A stretch of DNA of 64,000 bases from Stenopsyche tienmushanensis (GCA_008973525.1 WACJ01000522.1:496001-560000); one strand, 5' to 3'. Positions 47,705-59,950 are shown, counted from the first letter of the stretch. Numbers and translations are program-made. The notes: generated from the sequence alone by a model not told the origin.

Positions 47705-50375
47705 GCCGAATTTACTCTCTTTATTCATCAATGATTCGTTAGTTAACGTATTATTTTTCATTTCTGTTTCCCCTGCATAGGACTTAAGAATTCAAAATTT
47801 ATTAAAATATATTTATTTCTAGAAAATGTCTAGAATTTTAGAGTTACACATAAAATCATCATCAAAATGCAATAAATTTTGCAGTCCTCGAACATACGAA
47901 CGGACGTAATTTAAGGACAATCGACGCGACGCGGAGAAAGCGACTGGCTATCAGCCCTCGCTTTCGAAATAAAACAAAGTCTATTGTTATAAATTCTGGG
48001 AATGTACATCTTGATGGGTATTGACAAACAAAGTGCCGAAAAATTGCGTAACGAGGGAACTGAATAAAGAGAAACTGATATTTTCGAATCGGTTTCGTTC
48101 CGGCAAAAATAACGATTTTACCGGTTATCGGTTTCATTCCGTATAACAAAAAGTAGACGCAATACTACACAATAATTCTTGTATATGGATTAGCTTCTAC
48201 TATGGCTATTAATTCTTCATAACTTACAACTATTTTGGGTCTTCTTCTAGGCTCAGACTCATTATCGAGATTTTTATTACCAGAACGATATTTTTTATCC
48301 GACTCTTCATATGGAATACCCTATTGATTGTATTAACCTAAGCTTTATGTCTACATTTGCTCTCATACTGATTAAGTCTATTTACAATCTGAATATTATG
48401 AATAGTATTATTTTTATGTTTTTGTTAATAATTGTTGCAGATCAAACACTCTTGGAGGCCCTGCCCAACTTTATCGATTGTCTCAGTATTCAATCATATC
48501 TATCAAAAACGAAATAAGGATCATAGATCAGAAGTTTGATCTCAAATAGTTGTTTTGAGGGATATATAAATGCTGTAAATATATTTTTTTGCGACTTAAA
48601 AGAGTTAAATATGCATTATTTTTATGATATTTAAAAATTAAACGTCCAAACGATATCTACAGACTGTGCCAGAAGTAGATAATGAACCAGCAGTATCAAT
48701 TGTGTAACGACCTTGCTCCGAAAAGGTCGAAACACGTCGCTCACAATTAAAATAATTGTAGGAAATAACAAATTAAATTGAAATAAATAGATCATTTATT
48801 TCTATCCCAAAAATAGTTCTGCATTATCTAAAACATCTGATCCGATTGAATAATCACTAAGTATAACATCTGAGTGCATTTAACTCTTTAAAGTCGGTGC
48901 TAATGTTAACGCGTTATGAAAATGGCATAACTTTAGTTGTACCATTTAATGAATACCTATTTTTGCATTTTACCACATCGATATATGCGCCACATATTGA
49001 AAATCACCATTGTGTTTAAATATTTCGATGCAGTAAATGCTTTTGTAGATAGCATTTTAAAATTTCGATTTAATCTATCGGCTGGTTTAGGAATTATATC
49101 AATTTTACGAAAGGAACTTCATGAATTTCTTGCGAAATTGCTTGGACTTTGGGCGAAGTTTAGCGCGAAACGCCCGGGCTATTAAGTGTTATCAAACTAT
49201 AATGCGATCTATTTTTGAAAAATGCACACATTGAGAACGATAAATGTTTAAATTAGCATTCATTAGCATATTGCAAAATATATGATGATAAATCATTTGA
49301 TTACGTTAATATATTCATTCCTCTTTCATCGGGTTATTGAATTGTCAATTCGGTATTATTTTGCACTGTATGCTTTATCTCATCTTTGTTAATTTATCTA
49401 AAAAATGCAAATATTGAGGATGAACTCGTACTGTATATAAATCAATCTGAAAGATTCGTTTTGTACGCTACTGGTGCTTATGAAATAGCAATTGAACCCT
49501 TTGTAGGTGGCTTATGGCATATTGTACTGTTAGATTGGGATCTCAATTTACTCTTCTTGACATCGTAGCGTTGAAATTAAGGTTTATTAAGTCCTATAAG
49601 GGTTCGTCGAAATTTCGTTCCCGATCATCCATTGTATTTCGTCTCCCTTCTGGTTTTCAACTTTACAAAAGCAATTTTATATTCTGGAGTACAATTTTCG
49701 ACTTTGACGCAACTATTTCTAGACAAACGATAGCCAAAAGAAATCAGGACAATAGTTTGAGGCCAACGAAGCTTCAAACCGAATCTACTCCAAAAGAGGT
49801 CATGATTACAGTACAAAAGAGATTGAACCAAATAACTTGAAGTGTATTACGATTGAATAGTTCCATACTTATATGAGGTGACAGTGACAAACGATAGTCC
49901 ATAAACGATCAAACATCATATGGCAAAAGAACAGTTTGAGAGGAAGGGGGCAGAAAGAGCAGCTGCCCAGGGTCTGAGACCTTAATTTTGACTGTTATAA
50001 TATGGATAGAGGACGTTAAAAATTAATTTATAATTTGTAAATCCATCGTCGTTCGAAAAGTTCGACAATGCCCTTATAAAGAATGCCATTTTTCATCATT
50101 TACTCAACTGCTACAATCAGTCTGTTACGTCTCATTGTGTATGCGTTGTAAATATTTTATATAAATACGAAATCACGTCCACTTCCTGCAAGCATTTATA
50201 TAAGATGTCCTTATTTGAGACGTGGTATTTCCTGGATATTTTTAGCGCGCTGCGGTATGCCCACATCGAAATTAGAATCTTATACAACCCGTGTTTTACT
50301 CGGATATGTACTTCACGACATGGAATATAAGAAGCATTATTAGAAGGGGGAAAGAATCGACGGGATTGATGTATG
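47705..50375. other. intron of the large gene, no gene recognised
   Basis: Plus frames at 48937-49185 (82 codons) and 49514-49840 (108 codons) are unrecognised and not supported by motifs. CGAAAAG...AATGCCCTTATAA near 50055 echoes 45785. Confidence 0.4.
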
Positions 50376-50377
50376 AT

Positions 50378-50645
50378 ACGAGGGAGATTCAAATATTATC
50401 CGGAATAGGTACAAGTTGATTAGTGATATACAAGTACCTTATTTTTATTTCATTTTCTTGCAAACGAAGTGTTTGATTGGACCCAAAAGGTTTGAAAATA
50501 AAGAAACAGTCCTCTGGAAAAGTGAGGGCTACGGTATTTTGGCACTTGAAAGATATTTTATTGATTTATTTTCTACATGACAGACAGACGGTGAATGTGA
50601 CCTACTACTGCCAGCTGCAAGATGACGCTAAGGCTGCTTCAAAAT
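50378..50645 (+). mobile_element. mariner 5' region fragment
   Basis: GGGAGATTCAAATATTATCC end, then AGTGTTTGATTGGACCCAAA, CAGTCCTCTGGAAAAGTGAG and ATTTTCTACATGACAGACAG, CCAGCTGCAAGATGACGCT. The last words are those of the leader at 17.5 kb. No usable transposase frame. Confidence 0.6.
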
Positions 50646-51035
50646 CAAAACAAATAATTATGCGTTGCGCAACAGAGGATGCTACTTCATGACTTCATCA
50701 AAAGGTTTCTATCCAATAAAATATACGTATTTCTAATGAAGTATTCCATTTGTATTTTGTGTATGATATTAATTATTGTAATGTTTGTCAGTATTTTTAG
50801 GAATGGACGTCGAGTAAAATTGGTGTCAGCGTTTATAACAGCCAATGATGAAAATATTATCATGTTTTGATCATATTTCAGGTGAGTCAACCGCATTGAA
50901 TATCGCTTTCGCGTGCAATGTTTACGATGCAAAAGAAGCGTTGCCAAGTGTCGATGCTATTTTGAATGACAGTTTGAGACGCGAATAGGATCGCTCAATG
51001 AAAATTTTCGCGGTCAATCCGAAACAGAAACTCAC

Positions 51036-53247
51036 CCGCTGCAGGCGGAGCTCGCGCTGGAGACGACTCCGGTGGAGTCCTCGGAGTAGCTCCTCTCCCG
51101 CCAGCTCACTTCGGCCACCACCGGGCAGAAGTGCACTCCTCGAGAGCCGCCGGATCCCGATAGTCCCTGCGATTTCGATCCGAGGATGCCGACGGGCTTG
51201 AACTCGCTCTTGAGCGGCACGTGCTGCATGGAGGACCGCAGCTCCTCGGCGGGGGTCGCCTTCGCGTAGAGTTCGTCCGAGCTCTGGTTGAAGGCGTTCA
51301 GGTTGGGCGTCGACTGCACCCTGTCGGTCCCCTTTGCCGGGGTGGAATGATAGAAGGCGTCTCCGCCCCCGAACGCCTCCGAGACGTCCGGGCTGGAGTC
51401 GTCGGCGTCCGGCGCCGCGGGTTCGCGCGCCCTCCGATAGTAGGGCGGGTCGGCCTCGTCGCCGTAGTAGTCGAACTCGTATTCGGGGGCCGTCCGCGGG
51501 GGCGCCTCCGCGTCCGGCCGGGACCTCGCCTGCTTCCTCTCGAGCTCGGCGATCACCTCGTCGAAGGGGCTCAGCTGCGCGTTGAGCCTCTTGTTGGTCA
51601 GGACGGAGAGGTTGCGGTCGAAGTCGGCGTCGTCGAACGTCGTCGCGAGGATCTTCCTCGACTGTTCGTTGAGCTCCCTCATCGTCTTCTCCATCTCGAA
51701 GAGGAACGCCTTCTCGGACTCGGTCGTCGAGTCGCTCTCGGCGCTCCTCTCCCTCGTCTGGGGCCGCGCCCCCGACATCCCGGCTCGCCTCCGGACGGGG
51801 AGCTTCCTCGGGGCGCCGTCCGGCTCCGAGCGGTAGTCGAGGACCGTCAGGTCGGCGACGCTCGCGGTGAAGCCGTCGCAGGCGCGGAACGACTGCTTGA
51901 ACGACGCGTCGTGCGCTCTGCGGGACTTTCTGGCGCGGGGGAAATCGCACAGGTCGTAGCTGTCGGGGGCCGCGGAAACCGACGCCTTCCGCTCCGAGCC
52001 GAAGCTCCAGTTGTCGTCGATCGACGGTCGGTCCTCGCGCTCGTCCGCGTCGCACAGGTTCAGGTCCTTCGGGACGCTCGACACGCTGTAGAGCTCCTCG
52101 CGCTCCCCGGGGGCCGCGTCCGAGAGGCGGGCCGACTCCGAGGCGGCGGCGCTCCCGGCTCGTCCGAGCGAGGCGACGCCCGCTCCGGAGACGTCCGGCA
52201 AGCTGCGGGCGGGGCGGGGCCTCGCGCCGCGGTCTATTTCGGTCCCCGGCGTCCTCCTCTTCCCCTCTTCCCCGCTCCGCTTCTTCAGCGCCATCTCTCG
52301 AGGAGGCGACGCCGCCTTCGGTTCGAACTTGCCCCGCGCCCCGAACTGCTCGACGATCTCGCTCTTCCTCTTCGACTCGAACAGCTGGACTATGCAGTCG
52401 TCGCTCCTTCGTTCCGGAGCGCTCCCGCCCGAGGGTCCGAGCCTCCCTCCGGTCCTCCGACTGGACACGTTCGGGATCGACTTGGACTTGATCCTGAGGA
52501 AGTTGCAGAAGTGATCCGAATACCCGCTGTCTTCGCTCAGATTCTCCGCCGAGTATTGTCGATTCGTTTGCTTTGGAACGCCGCGTTTCGAAGCGGCTCC
52601 GTCTATTTTGGACGTGTCGAGACTCTCGAACGACGTTAGCGCGTCCAGGCTTCTGCACGATTTAAAATTATACTTGTGGGGGACTTCCTCCTTGGAGGCG
52701 GCGCGCTTCTCGTGCACTGTGCGCTCGCTGTCGCTGCTCCTCGCGTCGGAGAACTCCCCCGAGCTGGACCCGTCGTTCCTGTCGTCGTCGCCGTTCCAGT
52801 ACTCGGGCGCTCGGGCCGCCGCGGAGACGACGAACGTCGCGTCGTCGAACCTCTCCTCGGTGAGACTGCGGTCGTTGAAGTGACTCTCGAGCGGGGGCAC
52901 CTTGAAGAAGGGACCTTCGGCCATGTAGGCGGACTCCTGCGAAGACGTGCTGTGCGGCTCCGAATCGGAAGAGTTCTCCAAGCTGTCCGGGCTGATCTCC
53001 GGGATCGCCTTGAACTTCTCGAGCGAATCCACGCTCAACAGCGAGAGAGGAGATGGCGGCGCGGATCCCTCCAGGAGCTGACAGGTCTGCTCGAGGCTCT
53101 CGAACTGCGCCAGGCTCGAACTCCGCGAGAGGCTCAGCGACAGACTGGCCGTATCGGTGGGACTCGAGCAATCCCTCCTGGCCTGGTTCGGCCTCCTCCT
53201 CTTCGCCGGACACAGATAATCCCTCTCGGATCCGCTGTCGTAATCGT
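51036..53247 (-). CDS. large gene, main exon of about 737 residues
   Basis: A single 2,212-nt exon, phase 1 to phase 2, between an acceptor ending CAG at 53248 and donor GTGAGT. It opens DYDSGSERDYLCPAKRRR. Around residue 70 comes SVDSLEKFKAIPEISPDSLE, then AYMAEGPFFKVPPLESHF; near 200 is CRSLDALTSFESLDTSKID. Most of the rest is Ser/Arg/Glu-rich and probably disordered. A helical stretch near 510-575 (FEMEKTMRELNEQSRKILA) could form a short coiled coil. Near 702 is RGVHFCPVVAEVSW, which fits the RVxF docking consensus for protein phosphatase 1. A 578-codon frame in another phase on the same strand is arginine-biased and does not splice in phase, so I treat it as a shadow. The family is not recognised. 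Confidence 0.9.
51128..51142 (-). other. RVxF-like PP1 docking motif (RGVHF)
   Basis: The codons for R-G-V-H-F fit [RK]-x(0,1)-[VI]-x-[FW]. They sit near the end of the main exon in the locally hydrophobic block FCPVVAEVSW, surrounded by disordered sequence, which is the usual context for such motifs. Function is inference only. Confidence 0.35.
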
Positions 53248-53318
53248 CTGAAATACGAACGACGACAAATTAGAAATCAGAAAGCTCTAATCCAAATCTG
53301 CAACGACGACTACGCTAC

Positions 53319-53502
53319 CTTTTCCGGACACGTGCGGCACGTGTATGACCGAATCGGCGTCACTAGTCGTCCAACCAGCAAGGCGGCCTCGGAGACTCGC
53401 CCTCGGAGCGCAGCTCCTCGCTGGTCTCCTCGAGTATCGTCTCCAGGAACGATCCGCCGCCCCCGGCGCCGCCGATGCCGCCGCTCAGAAACAGGGCGGC
53501 GT
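53319..53502 (-). CDS. large gene exon carrying a one-base frameshift
   Basis: The acceptor at 53503 (GTTTTAATTTTCAG) opens an exon reading AALFLSGGIGGAGGGGSF, LETILEETSEELRSE and PPCWLDD, then TAG. In the +1 frame the sequence continues immediately as TSDADSVIHVPHVSGK to a GTAGCG donor that joins the next exon in phase (completing DDYDSGSE). The first part of the +1 frame is closed by a TGA near the acceptor, so neither frame alone spans the exon. Its length (184 nt) is one base more than the splice phases allow. Either the assembly has an extra base near 53355-53370, or this allele is disrupted. Further 5' exons must exist. Confidence 0.65.
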
Positions 53503-53504
53503 CT

Positions 53505-55820
53505 GAAAATTAAAACTCATTAAAACATTTGATATCAAATGAACGAAAAATGATCTCAATTGAGCGCATTGAATTTCGCGCCACTTTAATTACTCGCGTC
53601 AATGTTCTTATTTTCAAGCGACGTATAAAAAGTGGCATCTAGCGGCGCGCGTTGAAATTATTGCGTCGGTAATGTAGACGTCTGCCGATGAAAGGTTGTG
53701 AACTCGGATGCTATATTTCGATTTTAAAAAAATACTATTTAATCGCACAATTGCAAATAAATTGATCAGTCGTAAATGGGGCATTGCAATTTCGTGACAA
53801 GAAAATCGATGACAAATTCTCACAACAAAAAAAAACAACCTCGATATCTTTACAAATCTTTGACAAATCAATTTTCACAGATCAAAATAACGATTTATAC
53901 GGAATTAAATTGTTCTTTCAGACAGTTTTATGAAAGTATCCATTGTAATAAAAAACGTTTTAACAATGCTCAAAAACAGTTCCCTGGTGTGTCACCAAAG
54001 CGATATAGTTGCTTTATATTAGCTTCGGGAATCAATCAAATTATTTGGACAATACTTTGATAAGAATTTGAATCCACAGTCCCCTGTATCAATATTTTAG
54101 GTTCATCTGTGTATAAAATAAATAATTATTTAATAAGCTTGTCTATAGTCTTCGAATTATGTACCGCGAGCTCAGATGGCGAACTGAGCACCCATTGTGT
54201 TCATTTTTAAAGAGATTTTCAAAGTCGAGTACTTCACCGACGATCCATTGTGCTTCAGGATCCTGGGACGTGCATTACGAGATCGCTATCGTTCTTCATC
54301 GACGAAAGTGTTGGTAATTTTCTATTCACCGGCTGAGTAGGATGATGATACCGTACGATATAAAAAGAGTTATATCTTGTTTTGGTGCATGTGAGAACGG
54401 TTACGTGGGACTTTCGAGACGAAGACAATGCTCACGAGGGCGAACAGAATGCAGACGATTTGCCATAAGAAACAGTGTGAATCTGCTGAAAATGCTTTCT
54501 ACGTTTGCAAATAAGAAATATTCATTAGCCCTTCTATAGCGTCAAGCATATAGTAACATCAAGCATACAAAATTTATACGCGTTAATTTGTTAACATAAG
54601 GGTTGATTGTATTTGTAAGAACTGCTGTTATAGAAATGAGCTATTCTTATATTAAAGTACCACATGATGTAAGGCGTTGTGCAACTTGGGGAATGTAGAT
54701 GTTGCGTTCGTGGAATTTATAGCGGAATTGATTAAAGATCAAATGTCGATATGCCGATCTGAACGATTACGGCGATTTCGTTTTACGTCGTCTATTAAAT
54801 CGGTATCTAGGGAATGTTGTCGTTGAACAATGGCATAACTTTTCGCTTTCTTCTCGAGCAAATTTCTTCTGCATCCACTTTCGATTTGATCCGCTCTTCT
54901 TATATATGCAGACGTTAGATACGGATTCAAAGATAGTCAATTCGAATTCATAATATTTATTGAAAATCACTTTATCTTATAATATCAAAGCGACGCAAAC
55001 TCTTTTCGGTTCTCTTTTTAATTATAAAAGCATAGAGTTTCCACGTGATGGGAATGACTTCAACCGTGAATACTACAAGATGCTATTTCGCAAACAAAAA
55101 TGTGTGAATCGAGTCAAGAATCAATTGAATGAAGAAAATATATTGCAGCAATTACAATTCCCAGAGTCTTCTCTAAAAGCACAAAAGATCTGCTATTGAA
55201 AGCATTTTGTAAAGGAAAAAATGTACGATGTGAATGTGACTTGTTTCTGCAATTGAAAACGTGTTTAACATATTTCAAAATTATTATGCAGGCTCATTCA
55301 ATAAGGACGCTCAATTTTTAAATGTAAATAAAATAAGTTATATGTGAGATGTCTATTCAATTCTTTTTGTATTCGAAAGAATATTTTATGGCAATACGTA
55401 TGAAATATAGCATCGTTCAAATGTTCAAAGCGTTTTTCCAGTAAAATCAGAAAGGTCTCTAGAGTATCTTTTTTACTGTCTTACTATGAAAACTACTCAA
55501 TCTTTACCAATCTCCTACGGTATTTATTTAGAAAGCATTAAATTAACTATATGACTGGAATAAAAGGACCAGGGATGCATTTGGCGTTTGAAGGACTCGA
55601 CTGGATCTGTGTTTGATAATCAAATTCATCATCGTTCATTTTCATATGCGAGTCTAAATCCGATAAAACTTCTTTTATGACATTGCATAATTAAAAAATA
55701 ACCACAAAGGCTTTCTTCCGCTTTGAACAGCGATTGCTACATCCATTACATCGGAAACATTGTATATTTCTTATATGCATATTCAAAATTGTACGTGCAT
55801 GTAATACAAATTTGTTCATA
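53505..55820. other. upstream intron or intergenic DNA, no exon recognised
   Basis: No minus-strand exon with a phase-1 donor could be identified. 53970-54060 carries the repeat also seen at 40.23 kb. Other frames are short and unrecognised. Confidence 0.45.
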
Positions 55821-55821
55821 C

Positions 55822-56047
55822 GAGAGGTCATCTAGAAATTAAAGCTATAAGGGCTCCTGAGGCTAGGATTTTTTCTTTGCTTTCGAAGTTGGCGATACAC
55901 ACACAATACATTTACTATGCCTATGTTATCCCCGCAAGTCTAAACAATAAATTGACAAAGTTTTATCGCAATCAGGATGAACGGTAGTAGCAGCGCATTA
56001 AATACGTACAAACAAAGATTATTTTTTATATATTAAAAAATATGATA
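55822..56047 (-). repeat. mariner terminal repeat next to inverted Helitron-like end
   Basis: AGAGGTCATCTAGAAATTAA (55825 onward) resembles the mariner ends at 33.17 and 43.77 kb. It is followed by a reverse-complement copy of the Helitron core: ATGCCTATGTTATCCCCGCA, ACAAAGTTTTATCGCAATCA, GCGCATTAAATACGTACAAA and a final TTTTTTATATATTA. Confidence 0.55.
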
Positions 56048-56049
56048 TT

Positions 56050-56895
56050 CTTGAACATATTTATTTGGAAGTTGAAATTTCCTTTCAAGACATACATGAC
56101 CTTCGATTTCAATGTTTCTAAACGCTTAGAACTTTACAAAAAATACATAATTTAGCTTAATTTCTCCGTAAGAATGTCGAACGGTTTGTATGCAACCGAC
56201 ACCCACATTCAAATAAACGACATCCAAACGTGCAGCCATCACGTATCTGAAAACAATAGATTCCTACGTTTTCTAATACAAAATTAAATTTCTAAACCCG
56301 TCCAAAAGCATTGCACATATTCCATTCACACAATTTTGATTTCCGCTCTATGAAATAATAAATCCGACTTGCATAAGACCGATTCTTTTGCACTCTTTTG
56401 CGGGTTTGTTATCGCCCGTTTATTAACATCACGGACAGTTCCACATCGTACGAATGATCAATTAAAGGATCTACTCGTTATGGTAATTGTGCGAAAACAA
56501 TGAAAATACGTAGTATATTTTGATAGGCGACTTGCGCGAACACAGGAAGAGCGTCCTTACTAGACCGTGAAGTTAAACATTATGCTAGAATTTACCAACT
56601 ATAGGGAATTGAACTCAATACGAGTTGCCCGGAGCATAAAGCTGTAAAACTTATGCAATAATACTACAGAATTTGTAATTTAGATTAGTCAAATAGCATT
56701 ATTTAAAGATTTAACCGTTCTGATGGAAGTATTCGTTAAGATACCAGACAAAGGCGTGATGTTTGCATCGATCCAAAGTGATAACCTGCAGAGATGTTTC
56801 CGTTACTGTCTGCACACAAACTGAGCTCAAACATAAGATCTCAAAATGTACGAATACTTTCGGGTACTCCTAATAATAAAGCGATATGGAGCGTC
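56050..56895. other. intron or intergenic DNA, nothing recognised
   Basis: AT-rich, unremarkable. Confidence 0.45.
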
Positions 56896-56896
56896 G

Positions 56897-56950
56897 TACG
56901 CAACATGTGCGTGCATACTCTCTTTAGATCATTCGAGCGCATGATGCATA
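56897..56950 (+). repeat. short repeat family C, copy 4
   Basis: ACATGTGCGTGCATACTC then TCTTTAGATCATTCGAGCGC. Confidence 0.6.
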
Positions 56951-57057
56951 GTTTTGAAATCATCAATAATATAGTATTGATGAAGTTTAGGAGTCCTAGT
57001 TTGGAGTACATAACACTAGAAAACAAATTAAAGTCTGGAAGTCCCAATTTGGGTACA

Positions 57058-57232
57058 TCTTCTAATATATAAAAATAAATGTTTGTTTGTCCGTATTTAA
57101 TGCGCTTCCATACCGTTCATACGATTGCGATAAAACTTTGTCAATTTATTGTTTATACTTGTGGGAATAACATAGACATTGTAAAAATATTATATGGATG
57201 CACTATGTTGATGCATGCGGTATATTCGCTAG
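57058..57232 (+). mobile_element. short Helitron-type element (175 bp)
   Basis: Starts TCTTCTAATATATAAAAA after an A, contains CATACCGTTCATACGATTGC and ATAAAACTTTGTC, and ends ATATTCGCTAG followed by T. It matches the first third and last bases of the 39.7 kb element, with the middle deleted. GATGCATGC-type pairing near the end is weak. Confidence 0.65.
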
Positions 57233-57234
57233 TA

Positions 57235-58250
57235 GCAAATATATTGGAAGAGATTGAAAGGATTGAAACATCCTTTAGTATCGTAATAAATCAATACAAC
57301 ATTCAACGTCGTGGATTAGTCCGTTCCAGGCTATTAATTTTATTTATATGACTCAATTTGTAACGTGGCTCCATAAAAAGTTGGTTTAAGAAAATAGAGA
57401 AATTTCAAAGCAAAGGTCAAAGGTACTTAATTCCATAACCTTTTCTCAAGTACGCAAATAATCCTTTGACCTTTAAAGAGGATTTTTTGCTTTGAAGTGA
57501 ATATTTTTTAGGGTATTGGTGGAAACGCGTTCCAAGCTCTTTATTTCGCTCTCGGCTATTACATTTTTTTATTATTTCCCAGAATCGTAAAAATACAAAA
57601 TCCCAATAACGCTAACGATCCATAAAAATAACGCAGGATGACTTTCAAATCCACTCTGCATATTTTAAGCCTGTATTCTCGTATCCCAACGCGGTCCTTT
57701 CATTGTGCGAAATTCGTTTGGTGAGGGGCGCTTTTGTGTGCGTTTCCTTTGCATCTTCACGACCCAAGGACGTCAGCCGGCACATCTTGGCGGATATGAT
57801 GATCATTGTCGTCAGCGGAAGAACTGCACTCCACAATGGTGGAATAAATGGTAAAATTTGAGGCATAGGGATCTGCTGTTGCAGCGGAAACGGAAACTAA
57901 CGAACCAACCGTTAGGACCACCGGAGCGAAACGGTTAACTACTCACGACAGGGTTTACCAATCTGCTCGTTTCGTTTTGAGCTCATTGTATAATATCTGG
58001 ACGGCAAAATAGCACATGAAATGGGACATAAAACATGCAGAAAGAACGCAATGCCATGGTATAACGTGGTCAATCATTCGCCCCGGAAACTTTTTTTTTA
58101 TATAAGAATCTTAAGAATTTATGAAAGTCACTAATCGTTGACGAAAAACGTAGCGTGAGTGTTGTCGGACACTATCTAATGACGGAATTATAGCAAACAT
58201 GATATGTATTTGTAAACGGTTATCCGGACTATGGCACACATGCTGTATCA
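57235..58250. other. intron or intergenic DNA, nothing recognised
   Basis: A minus frame at 57645-57866 is unrecognised and has no clear splice context. Confidence 0.4.
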
Positions 58251-58254
58251 TACA

Positions 58255-58380
58255 GGATGCGGCAGGGAAACGTCCTTATTTGAAACGCGCACCCTCAAGC
58301 GACAATTATTCAGAGAAAGGTGAGGTGGAACTCATTTAAAAGAACGTAAATTTAAGTTTTCTGTCGTATACATTAAGTAA
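58255..58380 (+). repeat. low-copy repeat, second copy of the 35.88 kb sequence
   Basis: GGCAGGGAAACGTCCTTATT, TGAAACGCGCACCCT and TTAAGTTTTCTGTCGTAT. Confidence 0.6.
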
Positions 58381-58529
58381 CAATCATGCAGTGGAAAATG
58401 GAGAAGCTCTTATTATGAAATAATTCGTTTCAAATCCAAAATTAGAAAAAAATCGATTTATAAAGTCGGATAGGAATACCAATGAGCGACTGGAGAACAG
58501 ACATGCTATGCTCAAATGTAAATCCATAT

Positions 58530-58915
58530 ATATATAGCTTGATAATGAACCAAGCTCAATAAATGCACCTTAACACTGTCGATAGAACACAATATTCGTT
58601 CATTTCTTCGGAATATTTCTTAATGTTCAACTTGCATGGCATCTGCTTTCGGTTGTTCAGCTATTTTTGCCTATATAAGCGAAAGTTGCGAAAATAAAAG
58701 GGCAGGGTTACCGTGCTAACCTGTTTATTTCTGGAGTAGATTTTGCAAAGGAGTGGTGATACTCGGCTAATGACCCCACTCCAGAACAGTCAAGGGAGAA
58801 TAACGAAATTGGTCAACGATAATAATGATGCGAGTATCATAATTATTAAAACAAACGCCTGTTCTCAAGACAACACGAAAAATCGAGCCTCAACTTCTAG
58901 ACCTCTTTATACCAC
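58530..58915 (-). repeat. interspersed repeat family A, copy 3 (inverted)
   Basis: Reverse-complement order of the copy at 60.93-61.29 kb: GATAATGAACCAAGCTCAAT, TTAACACTGTCGATAGAACA, CAGCTATTTTTGCCTAT, GACCCCACTCCAGAACAGTC and TCTCAAGACAACACGAA. It is followed at 58940-58975 by ATGATGAGACGCAAGACACC, an inverted piece of family D. Confidence 0.75.
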
Positions 58916-59044
58916 GACCTTGCTACCAATATATGGGTGTATGATGAGACGCAAGACACCCGTCTCTATCATAGGGTTAAGATATTATTCAAAAATTCCA
59001 TATCTACAATCTCCTATTCAAATAATATGATCCAAATTTGACCA

Positions 59045-59175
59045 TATTGTTATTTATTTGGATCCTATTTCGTCCCGTATGTTTGTCGACCATTTTGTTA
59101 CGTCACATTAAATTCCTCCAACGGAAAGGTCGTCGCGCGCTCTTTTTTCTAAATGAACCTCGTACATCGACGAAT
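59045..59175 (+). mobile_element. mariner end remnant
   Basis: GTATGTTTGTCGACCATTTT, AAATTCCTCCAACGG and AAATGAACCTCGTACATC parallel the leader and right end of the element at 33.2-33.57 kb, with the middle gone. Confidence 0.5.
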
Positions 59176-59179
59176 GCAT

Positions 59180-59950
59180 CAAAATGTTCATCAGATATTT
59201 TGGTATGGCACACGGTCTGTGTCATCAGACCATCGAATAAAAGCATGATACATGTACTAATCGACCGTGAATGATCGACCGTGAATGATTATCAAAGCTA
59301 CGTGGTACATATGTTGTATCATCGTTCATTATATTAAAATATGAATTATCGGTACGTACGTATTTTAAGAAGGGCGTCGAGTTGAGAAATGTTGGCTAAC
59401 ACTGACTTATAATGATGTAGGAGACCCAAGATGGCGCCGGTAACGCCTTAATTCAATTACAAAAATGGCCAAATATAGACTAGTTTCCTTATAATTGGTT
59501 TAACCGTATAGAGAGCAGGTATCGGGGAACATTTCCAATAGATGCTAACCAAAATTTACTTCGTTATAATAAACAAACCATGCCTTAAAAATTATGCTCA
59601 AACTTTCCTCGGGGATGTTTTCAACTAACAAGGAAACATCGCAAAACTGAAACATTTTATTAAAAACATGCCAGCAGTTTTGTGAATAATAATGTTTCAT
59701 TTTACATAAAATATCAAGCGAATTTCAAGACGTGCTTCTGCTCAAAATGCTTCAGTATTTTCAATAAAAACATTTTATTTGAGAAGGTTTCTACAGCCCA
59801 ATATATGAATCATATTTTATCTTTACATTAGGGCATAAAATAAATTTTCGCACAATACTTTCCTATCGCATTTATATGAGTAAATAATATTACATTGTTA
59901 TTTGTTGAAATTCTTTTAAAAAAATCTTGCGTGCCGTCATAGTGCGTCTC
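59180..59950. other. intron or intergenic DNA, nothing recognised
   Basis: AT-rich; contains CAAGATGGCGCCGG at about 59429, a possible YY1/Pho-type site. Confidence 0.4.

Larger units (their letters stand above)
1563..53502 (-). other. large multi-exon gene, unrecognised disordered protein (gene span)
   Basis: This span joins about eleven minus-strand exons whose donor/acceptor phases agree. Reading 5' to 3': the frameshifted 53502-53319, then 53247-51036 (in phase 1, out phase 2), 46597-45919 (2 to 0), 8091-7991 (0 to 2), 7922-7694 (2 to 0), 7620-7460 (0 to 2), 7388-7177 (2 to 1), 5134-4976 (1 to 1), 2001-1820 (1 to 0), 1721-1663 (0 to 2), and a tentative 1593-1563. All junctions are GT/AG. 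The product would be about 1,400 residues, rich in Ser, Glu, Asp, Arg and Pro, with no signal peptide, membrane segment or enzyme motif that I recognise. It looks like a cytoplasmic scaffold or cytoskeleton-linked protein (inference). The 5' exons are missing: the first visible exon begins mid-codon. The exons are strikingly GC-rich against AT-rich introns. I do not recognise the family well enough to name it. Confidence 0.8.

Noticed and set aside
51221..52639. 472-codon plus-strand open frame opposite the main exon
   Set aside because: A by-product of GC-rich coding on the minus strand: Arg/Gly/Val-biased, with no splice or start context. The minus frame joins its neighbours in phase.
50922..52658. 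578-codon minus-strand frame overlapping the main exon
   Set aside because: Different phase of the same strand, extremely Arg-rich, runs through the GTGAGT donor into intron, and does not match the phase of the flanking exons.
57645..57866. Possible exon of a membrane protein on the minus strand
   Set aside because: No recognised family, no matching splice phase to the exon at 53502, and no neighbouring exon.
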